Origin: Providencia stuartii
GTDB taxonomy: Bacteria; Pseudomonadota; Gammaproteobacteria; Enterobacterales; Enterobacteriaceae
NCBI RefSeq assembly: GCF_029277985.1
Contig: NZ_CP119546.1
Coordinates: 186,001 to 250,000, forward strand
Length of the DNA stretch: 64,000 bases
Reading direction: 5' to 3'
Under the pieces are notes generated by a model. The model searched no databases and was not told the origin of the DNA. It saw only the letters and a program-made list of their open reading frames with translations. The position numbers and the translations under genes are program-made. Position 1 is the first letter of the stretch; every line of letters begins with the position of its first letter. Positions 17,213 to 26,089 of the stretch are shown here, one piece after another.

Positions 17213-18385
17213 ATGGATCAACCTACAAATTCAGCAGAAACCAATCAAAAAACGAAGAAAGAAACACGTCGAAAAGTGTGGATGGTTATCGCTTCAATTA
17301 TTATTGTTCTTCTATTTGTTGCCTATGGTGCTTATTGGTTTCTTGTATTACGTTTTCAAGAATATACCGATGATGCCTATGTCTCTGGTGTGCAGGTGCC
17401 GATTATTGCGCAAACAACAGGCAACGTGACTCAGGTTAACTTTGAAAATACAGATTTAGTGAAAGCCGGTGATGTGCTGGTGGTTCTTGATAAAACCAAT
17501 GCACAGTTAGCCTATGAGCAAGCAAAACACGATTTAGCGACCACTGTGCGGAAAACGAAAGAGTTGTATATCAATGGTGATGAGTATTTGGCGCAGATTC
17601 AAAAAAATCGTATCTCACTTGCGCAAGCACAAAAAGATTATCAACGAAGAGTTGCTTTGGGTCGCAGTGGCACAATTTCGAAAGAAGATTTACAGCATTC
17701 TCAAGAAGCCGTGCAGTTGGCGCAAGCCGCACTGGATATATCCATTCAACAATATAATGCCAACCGTGCCCTGTTGCGTAATACCGAGCTGAAAAAACAA
17801 CCCGCTATTCAACAGGCGGCTGACAATGTGCGTAATGCATGGATTACCTTGCAACGCACTGAAGTAAAAAGCCCTATTACTGGTTATGTTTCACGCCGTA
17901 ATGTACAAGTCGGTTCTCAAGTTAGCCCACAAGGTTCTTTGATGGCTGTTGTTCCAGTGCAACCTGTGTGGGTTGATGCCAATTTTAAAGAGACCCAACT
18001 TGAGAAGGTGCGTATTGGACAGCCTGTCACTCTAACCAGCGACTTTTATGGTGATGATATTGTGTATACCGGCAAGGTTGTTGGCTTAGATATGGGAACA
18101 GGAAGTGCCTTCTCTTTGTTACCCGCACAGAATGCAACGGGCAACTGGATCAAAGTGGTACAGCGTTTACCTGTTCGTGTCGAATTAGAGCCGGAGCAGG
18201 TCGCAAAATATCCATTACGTATCGGGCTATCAATGAATGCAACGATTGATATTAAAGACCAAAATGGCCCTGTATTAGCTGAGATTCAGCGTGAAACACC
18301 GGCTTTTGAAAGTGACGTATTGGTGTTAAAACTGGCTGATGTCGATGCAGTGATCGACACCATTATTAACGAAAACGCGGATTAG
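17213..18385 (+). CDS. emrA: multidrug efflux membrane fusion protein EmrA
   Basis: A 390-residue periplasmic adaptor of an EmrAB-TolC tripartite pump. A short basic cytoplasmic N terminus is followed by one transmembrane helix (about 24-46), then ARFQEYTDDAYVSG-like entry to the lipoyl domain, a long helical hairpin (about 100-210, QYNANRALLRNTELKKQPA), and the beta-barrel region with VDANFKETQLEKVRIGQPV and VVGLDMGTGSAFSLLPAQNATGNW. The latter is nearly identical to E. coli EmrA. EmrA links the inner-membrane transporter EmrB to TolC for export of hydrophobic uncouplers and antibiotics. The ATG follows GAGAG. emrB begins 16 bp downstream, so the two form an operon. The MarR-family repressor gene emrR, adjacent in E. 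coli, is not present here. Confidence 0.93.
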   Translation: MDQPTNSAETNQKTKKETRRKVWMVIASIIIVLLFVAYGAYWFLVLRFQEYTDDAYVSGVQVPIIAQTTGNVTQVNFENTDLVKAGDVLVVLDKTNAQLAYEQAKHDLATTVRKTKELYINGDEYLAQIQKNRISLAQAQKDYQRRVALGRSGTISKEDLQHSQEAVQLAQAALDISIQQYNANRALLRNTELKKQPAIQQAADNVRNAWITLQRTEVKSPITGYVSRRNVQVGSQVSPQGSLMAVVPVQPVWVDANFKETQLEKVRIGQPVTLTSDFYGDDIVYTGKVVGLDMGTGSAFSLLPAQNATGNWIKVVQRLPVRVELEPEQVAKYPLRIGLSMNATIDIKDQNGPVLAEIQRETPAFESDVLVLKLADVDAVIDTIINENAD

Positions 18386-18401
18386 CCCGAAAGGAGTGGC
18401 T

Positions 18402-19922
18402 GTGGCAGATATTCAACCACTAAAGGGCGCAAAGCTGGTATGGGCAACGATTGCATTGTCGTTAGCAACTTTTATGCAGGTGCTAGATTCGACCATTGCT
18501 AACGTTGCTATACCAACAATTGCAGGTGATCTCGGTGTTTCTATGTCTCAAGGAACATGGGTTATCACCTCATTTGGGGTTTCTAATGCTATTTCTATCG
18601 CGATTTCTGGATTCCTTGCCAAACGGTTTGGAGAAGTCCGCGTTTTCCTATGGGCAACAGCGTTATTCACCGTATTTTCATTACTCTGTGGTTTCTCCGA
18701 CAGCCTTGGCATGTTAATTTTATTTCGTGTTTTACAAGGTGCTGTCGCAGGGCCTGTGATCCCCCTTTCACAAAGTCTGATCATGCGTTGTTATCCACCC
18801 AAAATGCAAAATATGGCGCTGGCATTTTGGTCAATGACAATCATTTTAGCCCCCGTATTTGGCCCTATTTTTGGTGGTTATATCAGTGATAACTTCCATT
18901 GGGGCTGGATCTTCTTTATGAACGTACCGTTAGGTATTTTCGTGGTTATCGTCGGTTCTATTATTCTTAAAGGAATGGAATCGAAAGTCGTGAATGTACC
19001 GTTTAACGTGATTGGTCTGGCATTACTATCCGTAGGGGTGGGTTGTCTTCAGGTACTACTGGATAAAGGGAAAGAGCTTGGTTGGTTGGCATCGAATGAA
19101 ATTGTGATTTTAGCGGTTATTTCAGCGATTGCTTTAGTCTTCTTGGTGATTTGGGAACTGACCGACAAAAACCCAGTGGTTGAATTATCCCTTTTTAAAT
19201 CACGTAACTTCACCATTGGGACGATTTCTGTCAGTTTGGCCTATATGGCTTACTTTGGTGCCATTGTTCTCTTGCCTCAATTATTGCAAGAGGTCTATGG
19301 TTATACCGCAACATGGGCTGGATTAGCGCTCGCACCAATTGGTTTATTACCCGTCTTATTTTCTGCGCCCGTTGCTAAGCTATCAGATTTCTTAGATATC
19401 CGCTGGATAGTGACGTTTAGCTTTGTGTTTTATGCGATTTGTTTCTTCTGGCGAGCGTATACTTTTGAGCCTAGTATGGGCTTCTCAGCCGTTGTTTGGC
19501 CACAATTGGTGCAAGGAATGGCGGTTGCCTGTTTCTTTATGCCATTAACCACGTTGACCCTGTCTGGTTTACCGCCAGAGAAACTGGCTTCGGCATCAAG
19601 TCTGGCAAACTTTTTCCGTACACTCGCGGGTTCGATAGGCACTTCAATCACAACAACGATGTGGAGTGATAGGGAATCAGTTCACCATAGTCAGTTAACG
19701 GAATACATTACAGACTATAATCCAGAATCTTTGCAGATGTATAAAGAGATGGGAGCACATGGTTTAAGCCATGAGCAAACATCGGGTTTCATTGCGCAAG
19801 AGATTACTAGCCAAGGGTTAATCATTGCTGCAAATGAAATCTTTTGGTTATGTGGATGGGTATTTATCGGGCTGATTATTACCGTGTGGTTTGCTAAGCC
19901 ACCATTTGGTAATAAGGCTTAA
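18402..19922 (+). CDS. emrB: multidrug efflux MFS transporter EmrB (DHA2, 14 TM)
   Basis: A 506-residue inner-membrane proton/drug antiporter of the DHA2 family. Its motifs are highly similar to E. coli EmrB: LATFMQVLDSTIANVAIPTI, QGTWVITSFGV, GPVIPLSQSL, HWGWIFFMNVPLG, PLTTLTLSGLPPE and RTLAGSIGTSITTTMW. The start is GTG at 18402. A perfect AAGGAG at 18391-18396 overlaps the alternative GTG at 18396 and gives 5-base spacing to 18402, so the later codon is preferred. It works with EmrA and presumably TolC. A strong terminator at 19931 ends the unit. Confidence 0.93.
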   Translation: MADIQPLKGAKLVWATIALSLATFMQVLDSTIANVAIPTIAGDLGVSMSQGTWVITSFGVSNAISIAISGFLAKRFGEVRVFLWATALFTVFSLLCGFSDSLGMLILFRVLQGAVAGPVIPLSQSLIMRCYPPKMQNMALAFWSMTIILAPVFGPIFGGYISDNFHWGWIFFMNVPLGIFVVIVGSIILKGMESKVVNVPFNVIGLALLSVGVGCLQVLLDKGKELGWLASNEIVILAVISAIALVFLVIWELTDKNPVVELSLFKSRNFTIGTISVSLAYMAYFGAIVLLPQLLQEVYGYTATWAGLALAPIGLLPVLFSAPVAKLSDFLDIRWIVTFSFVFYAICFFWRAYTFEPSMGFSAVVWPQLVQGMAVACFFMPLTTLTLSGLPPEKLASASSLANFFRTLAGSIGTSITTTMWSDRESVHHSQLTEYITDYNPESLQMYKEMGAHGLSHEQTSGFIAQEITSQGLIIAANEIFWLCGWVFIGLIITVWFAKPPFGNKA

Positions 19923-19930
19923 GTGCATAA

Positions 19931-19961
19931 AATAAGGGCGTGAATGTATCACGCCCTTATT
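19931..19961. terminator. bidirectional terminator between emrB and the fimbrial operon
   Basis: A perfect 13-bp stem AATAAGGGCGTGA / TCACGCCCTTATT has a 5-base loop. It is followed by GTTTT on the plus strand. It lies between convergent stops and can serve both directions. Confidence 0.85.
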
Positions 19962-19971
19962 GTTTTGAATA

Positions 19972-21054
19972 TTAGGGATAAACAATATTCAGGGTGGCTG
20001 TTGTTTTTAGGGTGCCTTGGCTGGCTTTATGCGGATCCCAAGCGTAATAGTAAACGGCCATAGGGATACTAAAGTTCGGTTCTAACTGACCCCCCGCATT
20101 CACATAGAATAATGATGTTGCATGACCACGAGCGTTTGGGTTTTGTGAAATCACGATAGGGCTATTTGGATTACTGGTTTTAACTAAGCGTAGGCCGATA
20201 CCTTGGGCCGCATTAGCTGTTTTATCAATCAACACGGTATTATCTGAGCTGAGCAGATTATTGCTAGATAAAAAGATATCAATTGCTCGTTCCGCTGTAT
20301 TATTCGCCCCCCCTAGGTTTTCACAACGCATATTTAATGCAAATGGGGTATAGCCTGCCTGTGACTCATTAATGACTTGATGACGGCTGAGTGTTGGTAA
20401 TGTCACAACAAGGCCTGCATTTTGAAAAGCGCAAGTGGTAAGTTTAGGCGCATATTTCAATATTAGCGGCTGGCCGTACATATCTTGGTCATCGTAAGGC
20501 CAATTAAACCCATTAAACAACCATTGCAGGATCTTAATAATTTGCTTAACAGGCCATAGTACAATGTCAAAAAATGACATGCCACTTAAGTCTGTAACAA
20601 ATAAAATATCATGCAGATGAGCAGTATGACCGGCAATCAGGGTGCCTTGTTTGGGTTCAAGGGTAAATTTAATCGTTACTGGAGTATTAAGTTCAGAGGC
20701 ATTGTGGCGACCTGAGTTCTTCAGTTTTCTATTTGGGATATCATTAATGATTTGTGCTCTGACATGATATTTCCCATTCATGAAACTCAAAATCGTCGCA
20801 TATTGGTTATCGGTATTGAGAATTTTGGTATAACCGAACTCGCTGTTACGAGTGGAACAATTGAAGCTACCCACATACTGGGTTGATATTGTGGTGGTCC
20901 ATTCTGGCGTAGCGGGGGTTAGTTTATCGGACAAATCAATACTGATCGGCGAGGCATAGCGAATACCTCCACCTCCCTCATGACAAATTGCTTGGCTATA
21001 ACCACTAAATGCAATCAAGACTAAAAAAAGAAAATGTTTCATCATGACATTCAT
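19972..21054 (-). CDS. two-domain fimbrial tip adhesin
   Basis: A 360-residue secreted protein with a signal peptide ending near QA (residue 22). It is about twice pilin length, as expected for a tip adhesin with an N-terminal receptor-binding domain (about 23-190; cysteines 24 and 66) and a C-terminal pilin domain (about 200-360; cysteines 208 and 244, terminal TATLNIVYP beta strand). Residues 157-187 form an unusual tryptophan-rich hydrophobic/amphipathic stretch (MSFFDIVLWPVKQ, then IIKILQWLFNGFNW) just before the likely domain boundary. In-frame ATGs at 21054, 21045 and 21042 are all possible starts; 21045 has the better GAGATGA spacing. It is the last gene of the operon, 4 bp after the usher stop. 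The receptor cannot be predicted. Confidence 0.8.
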   Translation of the reverse strand: MNVMMKHFLFLVLIAFSGYSQAICHEGGGGIRYASPISIDLSDKLTPATPEWTTTISTQYVGSFNCSTRNSEFGYTKILNTDNQYATILSFMNGKYHVRAQIINDIPNRKLKNSGRHNASELNTPVTIKFTLEPKQGTLIAGHTAHLHDILFVTDLSGMSFFDIVLWPVKQIIKILQWLFNGFNWPYDDQDMYGQPLILKYAPKLTTCAFQNAGLVVTLPTLSRHQVINESQAGYTPFALNMRCENLGGANNTAERAIDIFLSSNNLLSSDNTVLIDKTANAAQGIGLRLVKTSNPNSPIVISQNPNARGHATSLFYVNAGGQLEPNFSIPMAVYYYAWDPHKASQGTLKTTATLNIVYP

Positions 21055-21058
21055 CTCG

Positions 21059-23551
21059 TTATTGGCAAACGCCAGTTATGCCATCAAGGTTGTCAGGCAG
21101 ATTGTGAATGGTGCAAGTACCATTATTCAGCCGGATAATGACCGACTTAGGAAAGGTTTCTGCTTTTAAATACAGCATGCTGGCTTGCCCTACATAACCC
21201 AAGGCTTCGCCTTGAAGGTCAGTAACCTCCGCGCCAAAAGGAAGCGCACTGCCATTTTTTTGTACTGCACGACTGATCCAAGAAGAACGGGTATCTGTTT
21301 TAAATTTAATTAAATTCACCGAGCCTTCTATCGGGGCACTATTCGCAATATTACCAATAACTTCAGCACCTTGAGTATTTTCTGTATTTGACAGAGTGAT
21401 GGTGTTTTTACGATAAGGGGTTGCATAAGGCACCAATGCCAACCCTTCTTTATTGGTAATAATACTTTGGTCACCATTGACCATGAGTCCTTGCGCTTTT
21501 GGGGCTTTCACAATGGTCATTGTGTTACCAATCTCATTGGAGGCAAGAAGTTCCCAAGGTATGGCAACTAGGCTACCACGAGCGTTTAGACCGGTTTGGC
21601 GATAGTCATTAGATTCACTTATAGAGCTACCAATAGTGGAGATATTTGAACGATAAGCAACGTTGGCGCTTGCCATATTTTGGCCGCCTTGTTGATTACT
21701 TCCAGATAAGGAGTAGCTCAAACGATTTGATTCCAGAGCAGTGCCACTTAGAGACACCGTACTTTGCTGATAACGAGAGTCAGTCGCCGTGAATCCCGTA
21801 CTCACCCACATATCATTATCAAACAAAGAGAGCGGGAAGCTAATTGAAACATAATAGCGATTTTCTTCTTTGCCTTTGCCATCGCGTACTCGGCTTGCTG
21901 AAAGAGAGTAACTCATATTTGCATAGGCGTTTGAATAACCTAATTGATATTCACGCGTGGTTGGGGTGGTTGACCAATAGTCTCGTTGAGAACCCGAAAT
22001 ATATAAGGTTCCCCAATTTTCTGGTAAACGTTGGTTAAGGTTAATGGTGAAAGTATTCTTAGGGCGTACGCCACGCATAGAATCCCATGTATTCATATCA
22101 AAAACAGGTGCTTCACGATTAGGTTGCGTTTCTGACTGCTGTTTTTCTATGGTTTCTTGATAAAGGCGATACCCTTCATGAGCATGGATAGCGTCACTGA
22201 AACTATAGTAACCTTTCGTGGAATAACGATAGGCTGCTAAGGTAAAGTTTGTGGCGGTTGTATTTAAAAATTTACTGTATGACACCCTCATACTTTGACC
22301 TGTTTGAGTATCACTAGGTAGCTTCGTTTTGGCATGGGTGATATCAACGGCGACCGCACCAATAGGAAAATTCCAGCCAGAACCCAGCAAATAAGCTTGA
22401 TAATCTTCACTGGCGATAACGCCGGTATAACCCGTGATTAAGTTATTAAAGCCATATTCGAAAGTGCCTTGGAAGAACTTCGGCTGATAGCCACCATTTT
22501 CTTGATTAACTTTACCTGCGAGTAGTGCGTAGTTACTGACGCCTTCTTTTAGCATGCCAGGTACAGCGGAGAAAGGGACAGTGAAGGACTGTTCTTGGCC
22601 GTCAGCTTCTTTCACAATGACTAATAAGTCACCCGCAGACCCTGTTGGCTGAATATTATCAATGGTAAATTGCCCTGGTGGAACGTTTTCTTGATAAATC
22701 ACACTGCCGTTTTGCATCACCTTGACGAGGGCGTTAGTTTGCGCAACACCTCTGACAATCGGGGCGAATCCCTGTTGTGAGGTTGGGCGCATATTAATAT
22801 CTGACGCGAATGAAGCCCCTCGGACACGCACTGAGTCAAATAATGTGCCTTGAGAGTAGAAATCTCCAGCAATAAAATTTGATTTATAGGATGGTAAAGC
22901 TTTACGTAGGTAGCGGGTGTTATTCTGCCATTTTAGATCATTGCCTGCATGTTTACGGACTGAGCTGCTATCACGAAATTGCCAAGAACTGAAGTTGATC
23001 CCGGATTCAAGGCCAGCATAAAAGTCATCACTGGATGATGTGTCGCCACGTTTATTATGCGTTTTATAGTATGTTGTATTATATGAAAGCATCGCAGCGG
23101 GTATGCCATTCTCCCAAAATTCAGGGGGAACGTAGCCCGCTTCCGTGCGTAATAGGAAGCTTTGTGGAATAGACATTTTGATGCTTAATGTACTGACATC
23201 AACATCAAAGCTACCCCCTTGAACTAATTGTTCTAATGAATAATTTTGTTGCTCACTCGTGCTTTCAGGTAACTTGATACCTAACAACGACGCTTCATGT
23301 TTGCTAAGCAACACTTGATTGTTATCGTTGGTAAACACAAAGGAATAGCGCCCTTTCCAGTCACCATTAATAAAAACGTCCATTTCTTGGGTGCCTGCTG
23401 GCATGCTTTGTTCTTCATAAAAGCGAGACAGGTCTGATTTCGCAGAATCACCAGCGAGTAAAGAGGTATCAAAGCTGACCCCCCAACTTTTTGATGTTCC
23501 AAGAACGAGAAAAGCGAAAAATAGGCTTTTATGGCAGCCAAACAACGTCAT
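21059..23551 (-). CDS. fimbrial outer-membrane usher
   Basis: An 830-residue outer-membrane assembly platform of the FimD/PapC family. A signal peptide leads into the N-terminal domain (FDTSLLAGDSAKSDLSRF, then MDVFINGDWKG). The 24-strand barrel with a plug follows (NIRPTGSAGDLLV-like region, FNLITGYTGV). The C-terminal domains end with LNNGTCTIHNLPDNLDG and a terminal cysteine. It receives chaperone-subunit complexes and threads the growing fimbria outward. The ATG at 23551 has only a weak AGAGAA ribosome site. It lies 20 bp after the chaperone stop and 4 bp before the adhesin start. Confidence 0.92.
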   Translation of the reverse strand: MTLFGCHKSLFFAFLVLGTSKSWGVSFDTSLLAGDSAKSDLSRFYEEQSMPAGTQEMDVFINGDWKGRYSFVFTNDNNQVLLSKHEASLLGIKLPESTSEQQNYSLEQLVQGGSFDVDVSTLSIKMSIPQSFLLRTEAGYVPPEFWENGIPAAMLSYNTTYYKTHNKRGDTSSSDDFYAGLESGINFSSWQFRDSSSVRKHAGNDLKWQNNTRYLRKALPSYKSNFIAGDFYSQGTLFDSVRVRGASFASDINMRPTSQQGFAPIVRGVAQTNALVKVMQNGSVIYQENVPPGQFTIDNIQPTGSAGDLLVIVKEADGQEQSFTVPFSAVPGMLKEGVSNYALLAGKVNQENGGYQPKFFQGTFEYGFNNLITGYTGVIASEDYQAYLLGSGWNFPIGAVAVDITHAKTKLPSDTQTGQSMRVSYSKFLNTTATNFTLAAYRYSTKGYYSFSDAIHAHEGYRLYQETIEKQQSETQPNREAPVFDMNTWDSMRGVRPKNTFTINLNQRLPENWGTLYISGSQRDYWSTTPTTREYQLGYSNAYANMSYSLSASRVRDGKGKEENRYYVSISFPLSLFDNDMWVSTGFTATDSRYQQSTVSLSGTALESNRLSYSLSGSNQQGGQNMASANVAYRSNISTIGSSISESNDYRQTGLNARGSLVAIPWELLASNEIGNTMTIVKAPKAQGLMVNGDQSIITNKEGLALVPYATPYRKNTITLSNTENTQGAEVIGNIANSAPIEGSVNLIKFKTDTRSSWISRAVQKNGSALPFGAEVTDLQGEALGYVGQASMLYLKAETFPKSVIIRLNNGTCTIHNLPDNLDGITGVCQ

Positions 23552-23571
23552 TATTACTGATTCTCTTATTT

Positions 23572-24264
23572 TTATTTTGCAATCACAGCTTTATGTTTAT
23601 AGGCACCTAAGTCATCGACGTACAGCAAACGATAATTTTGGCCTGCAATGACATTCGTTTTAGCGGGCGCTAAAACCTGATCAAAAGGATTAATCATGAG
23701 GGAATCCGATAACATTTTCTGACCTTTTCGATCATCAATATTCGCGATGGTGACATAATAAGGGCTATTATTCGTGATAAGGAAACCCCGATTTTCGGCC
23801 TTAACAGAAATACTCTCAAGAGCTTCATCCACTCCCGCTTGTAAATGTGTTGGGCGATAGAAAAGCTTAATACGCGTTTTGATCGCAAGCTGCATGGTAT
23901 TTTTACCTTGCAGATGCTCTGGGGTCGGTGGAATATCTAATATATTTAAATAAAAAACCGATTCGCGATCAGTTGGTAAAGAGGCTGGCAATTTTTTTAT
24001 ACGTAATTGTTGCCCTGCATTACCAGACACTTTCACAACTGGTGGTGAAAGTAAGAAAGGCACATTTGCGGTTTCAGGGGTTGAATCGATATCACCATCA
24101 TCAATCCATGACTGAACTAAGGCTGGGTCATTCCCATTATTAATTAATTGCACGACTGTTTCGTTATTTTTTTCAGGATAAATAACGCGGGTGCCATTCA
24201 CAACGATATTAGCAAATGCAGTATGACTACTAATAAGTAAGGATAGAAAGATAAATAATCGCAT
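23572..24264 (-). CDS. periplasmic fimbrial chaperone (PapD/FimC family)
   Basis: A 230-residue two-domain immunoglobulin-like chaperone. The start at 24264 gives a clean signal peptide (MRLFIFLSLLISSHTAFA); an upstream in-frame start at 24288 lacks support. The N-terminal domain has NGTRVIYPE and VQLINNGNDPALVQSWIDDGD. The conserved subunit-binding arginine and lysine are in GTRVIYP and RTRIKLFYRP-like KTRIKLFYRP. It caps pilin subunits by donor-strand complementation and delivers them to the usher. A strong hairpin at 24280-24311 separates it from the major pilin gene. Confidence 0.92.
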   Translation of the reverse strand: MRLFIFLSLLISSHTAFANIVVNGTRVIYPEKNNETVVQLINNGNDPALVQSWIDDGDIDSTPETANVPFLLSPPVVKVSGNAGQQLRIKKLPASLPTDRESVFYLNILDIPPTPEHLQGKNTMQLAIKTRIKLFYRPTHLQAGVDEALESISVKAENRGFLITNNSPYYVTIANIDDRKGQKMLSDSLMINPFDQVLAPAKTNVIAGQNYRLLYVDDLGAYKHKAVIAK

Positions 24265-24279
24265 AATAATCAACTCAGA

Positions 24280-24311
24280 AATAGCCAAGTTAAAAAGATA
24301 ACTTGGCTATT
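24280..24311 (-). terminator. attenuator/stabiliser hairpin between pilin and chaperone genes
   Basis: A perfect 13-bp stem AATAGCCAAGTTA / TAACTTGGCTATT has a 6-base loop. On the minus strand it is followed by TCTGAG and so has no long U-tract. Hairpins here in fimbrial operons commonly protect or partly terminate the message, so that the major pilin is made in excess. That role is inferred. Confidence 0.7.
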
Positions 24312-24322
24312 TGGGGAAATAA

Positions 24323-24901
24323 TTACAGATATGAAATGGTGTAAGTCACGTTAGAGCTTAAGCTACCGACTCTTGCTGGTAGAGCATTAGTTTTATAGTA
24401 ATAGATATCTAATGCTAAAGTATCAGTTTTAGAATCATTGCCTTTGATATCAGTCACTAATGGTTGGTTTAATAACAGAGGGATTTGGTCTGTTGTTTTA
24501 GTAATAGCGAAACCAACGTTACGAGAAACACTGGTGTCATTTTCATTAACAGTGGTGTTTTGTAGATATTTACCATCAGTAGAAATATTATTTGCAGAAG
24601 AGAAATAAATTTTCAATGGAGTATCTGCTACACCGCTAGCAGAAGTACAGTTAGAGAAAGTAAGTGCGACTGTTTTTTTGTTTTTAGTAATAATACCTTG
24701 CTCAGTGCCAGCATCTTCAACAGTGATTGGGTTTAATGCAACAGTGAAATCTGCACTTTTACCACCGTTGATAGTACAAGTTGTATCTGTGATCGCGCCA
24801 CTAAAGTTAATTACACCACCAGCTGCGCTATCAGCAGCCAGTGCTGGTGTAGCAGACAGAATTAATGCTGTAGCAGCCGATAATGCAAATTTGTTATTCA
24901 T
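24323..24901 (-). CDS. major fimbrial subunit (pilin)
   Basis: A 192-residue secreted pilin of the type 1/type 3 chaperone-usher class. The signal peptide ends at PALA. The mature start contains GVINFSGAITDTTCTI, the usual N-terminal donor strand and first cysteine. The partner cysteine is in TFSNCTSASG. The C terminus VTYTISYL is the beta-zipper with penultimate tyrosine recognised by the chaperone. It is the first gene of the operon pilin-chaperone-usher-adhesin, the same order as mrkABCD, though the sequence does not let me assign it to a named fimbria. An FNR-consensus site lies 205 bp upstream. I saw no fimB/mrpI-type recombinase in the window. Confidence 0.9.
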   Translation of the reverse strand: MNNKFALSAATALILSATPALAADSAAGGVINFSGAITDTTCTINGGKSADFTVALNPITVEDAGTEQGIITKNKKTVALTFSNCTSASGVADTPLKIYFSSANNISTDGKYLQNTTVNENDTSVSRNVGFAITKTTDQIPLLLNQPLVTDIKGNDSKTDTLALDIYYYKTNALPARVGSLSSNVTYTISYL

Positions 24902-25105
24902 TTTCTTCTCCGAGAAAAGCTGTATATAGGTTAATAACGGTACATGGCGAAGTTTTTAAATTCTATTTAAATAAAAATAGAACGCTAAACTGGCCAGTTA
25001 AAAAATATTTATTAATTATGTGAAGTTTAAATAAAAGAAATACAAAACTATGCCTTTTAGTAAAGGAGTTTTTATATTTAGGCTGTATTTAAACTTCAGG
25101 GTAAT

Positions 25106-25119
25106 TTGATTTATATCAA
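25106..25119. promoter_or_regulatory. FNR-type box upstream of the fimbrial operon
   Basis: TTGATTTATATCAA matches the FNR consensus TTGAT-N4-ATCAA at all ten defined positions. It lies 205 bp upstream of the pilin start. It suggests control by oxygen; whether it activates or represses depends on the unknown transcription start. Confidence 0.55.
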
Positions 25120-25378
25120 ATTTGGCTGGACGCTATTATACGTGTAATCATTTGTTTAAAAAGAGGGTAAATATTACTCACATTAGATTTAAAAATTAAA
25201 TATCGAGATAAGCTCAGAAAAGGTTGCAGATTACGTGTAAAAAGGCGAATTTAGAAATGAGACTGGAGTTTTATTTTGTAAATTTATATATTTCGGCATT
25301 ATATATATTTTTTATCTATAAAGGTAGGGTTAAAAACTTGTTACCAAGTGTTTCATTCTGTCATTTTATGTTTTTTTA

Positions 25379-25393
25379 TTGATTTTAAATCAA
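25379..25393. promoter_or_regulatory. 15-bp palindrome sharing the core of the 202-228 site
   Basis: TTGATTTTAAATCAA is a perfect 7-1-7 palindrome identical to the central 15 bp of the palindrome at 202-228. It lies about 480 bp upstream of the pilin gene. The binding protein is unknown. Confidence 0.45.
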
Positions 25394-26050
25394 AGTGTTA
25401 TGTCAAATACTACTTTAGTAGTATTACGTTAATTATATAACTGCATGAAATTTTTCGAAAATTAATATATCAATAATTTTATTTATAACATCTTTTTTAT
25501 CTTTATAAATGAATTTCTTGGAATAAATGTTTATTCTATTTGATAACAATTCACATTAAGAATAATTGTTAATAAATATATTCACCAGTGAAAATATTTT
25601 TTTAACGTAAACAACCGGCTATGAATGAGCAATAATTAAGCAAGCTAAGTTTTTACCTATTAATGTAATAGGCAAAAACGTATTATAACCTTAAAAATAA
25701 TAAGGTTATATGCGTATGAAGTTGTCGAAATAGCATGACTAACTTCAAATTTATTTTTCAAAAAGCGATGACTAAACTTTTACTTAATTAACTATCGGCA
25801 AAAAATCAATTAACTTTATTATTTATTTACTTTTTTCTCTCAATAGTCAGTGAATGAGTCGGGCGCTTTGCACGGTACATTCACTGAAACGTGATGACTT
25901 ATCATGTATGGCGATAATATAGCCGATAAGTTGAGAGACTTATTTTGAGCAGATCTTATTAAAAATGCTTATATAAGATAATCGGAATAGTATCAATCTC
26001 ATAATGATTCGTTTGACAATTAATCATTATTGCTTGTTGATGGTCAGAAA

Positions 26051-26072
26051 AAGCACTCTATTTTGAGTGCTT
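26051..26072 (-). terminator. intrinsic terminator of paaXY
   Basis: An 8-bp stem AAGCACTC / GAGTGCTT has a 6-base loop. On the minus strand it is followed by TTTCTG within a T-rich run, 18 bp past the paaY stop. Confidence 0.75.
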
Positions 26073-26089
26073 ATGGATGGCGATAAAAC

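Larger units (their letters stand above)
24902..26089. other. 1.2-kb gene-free AT-rich region with several palindromes
   Basis: No gene with a credible ribosome site is visible on either strand. It contains the fimbrial promoter region with an FNR-type box (25106-25119) and a palindrome TTGATTTTAAATCAA (25379-25393). A 13-bp inverted repeat with one mismatch lies at 25649-25679. A 10-bp perfect hairpin TATAACCTTA / TAAGGTTATA lies at 25684-25710. A 10-bp inverted repeat TCAGTGAATG / CATTCACTGA lies at 25847-25887 around a GC-richer core. The paaXY terminator is at its right end. A small RNA or decayed DNA are both possible. Confidence 0.4.

Noticed and set aside
24902-25440. A fimS-type invertible promoter for the fimbrial operon
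   Set aside because: I found no pair of inverted repeats bounding a promoter segment and no tyrosine recombinase gene in the window.
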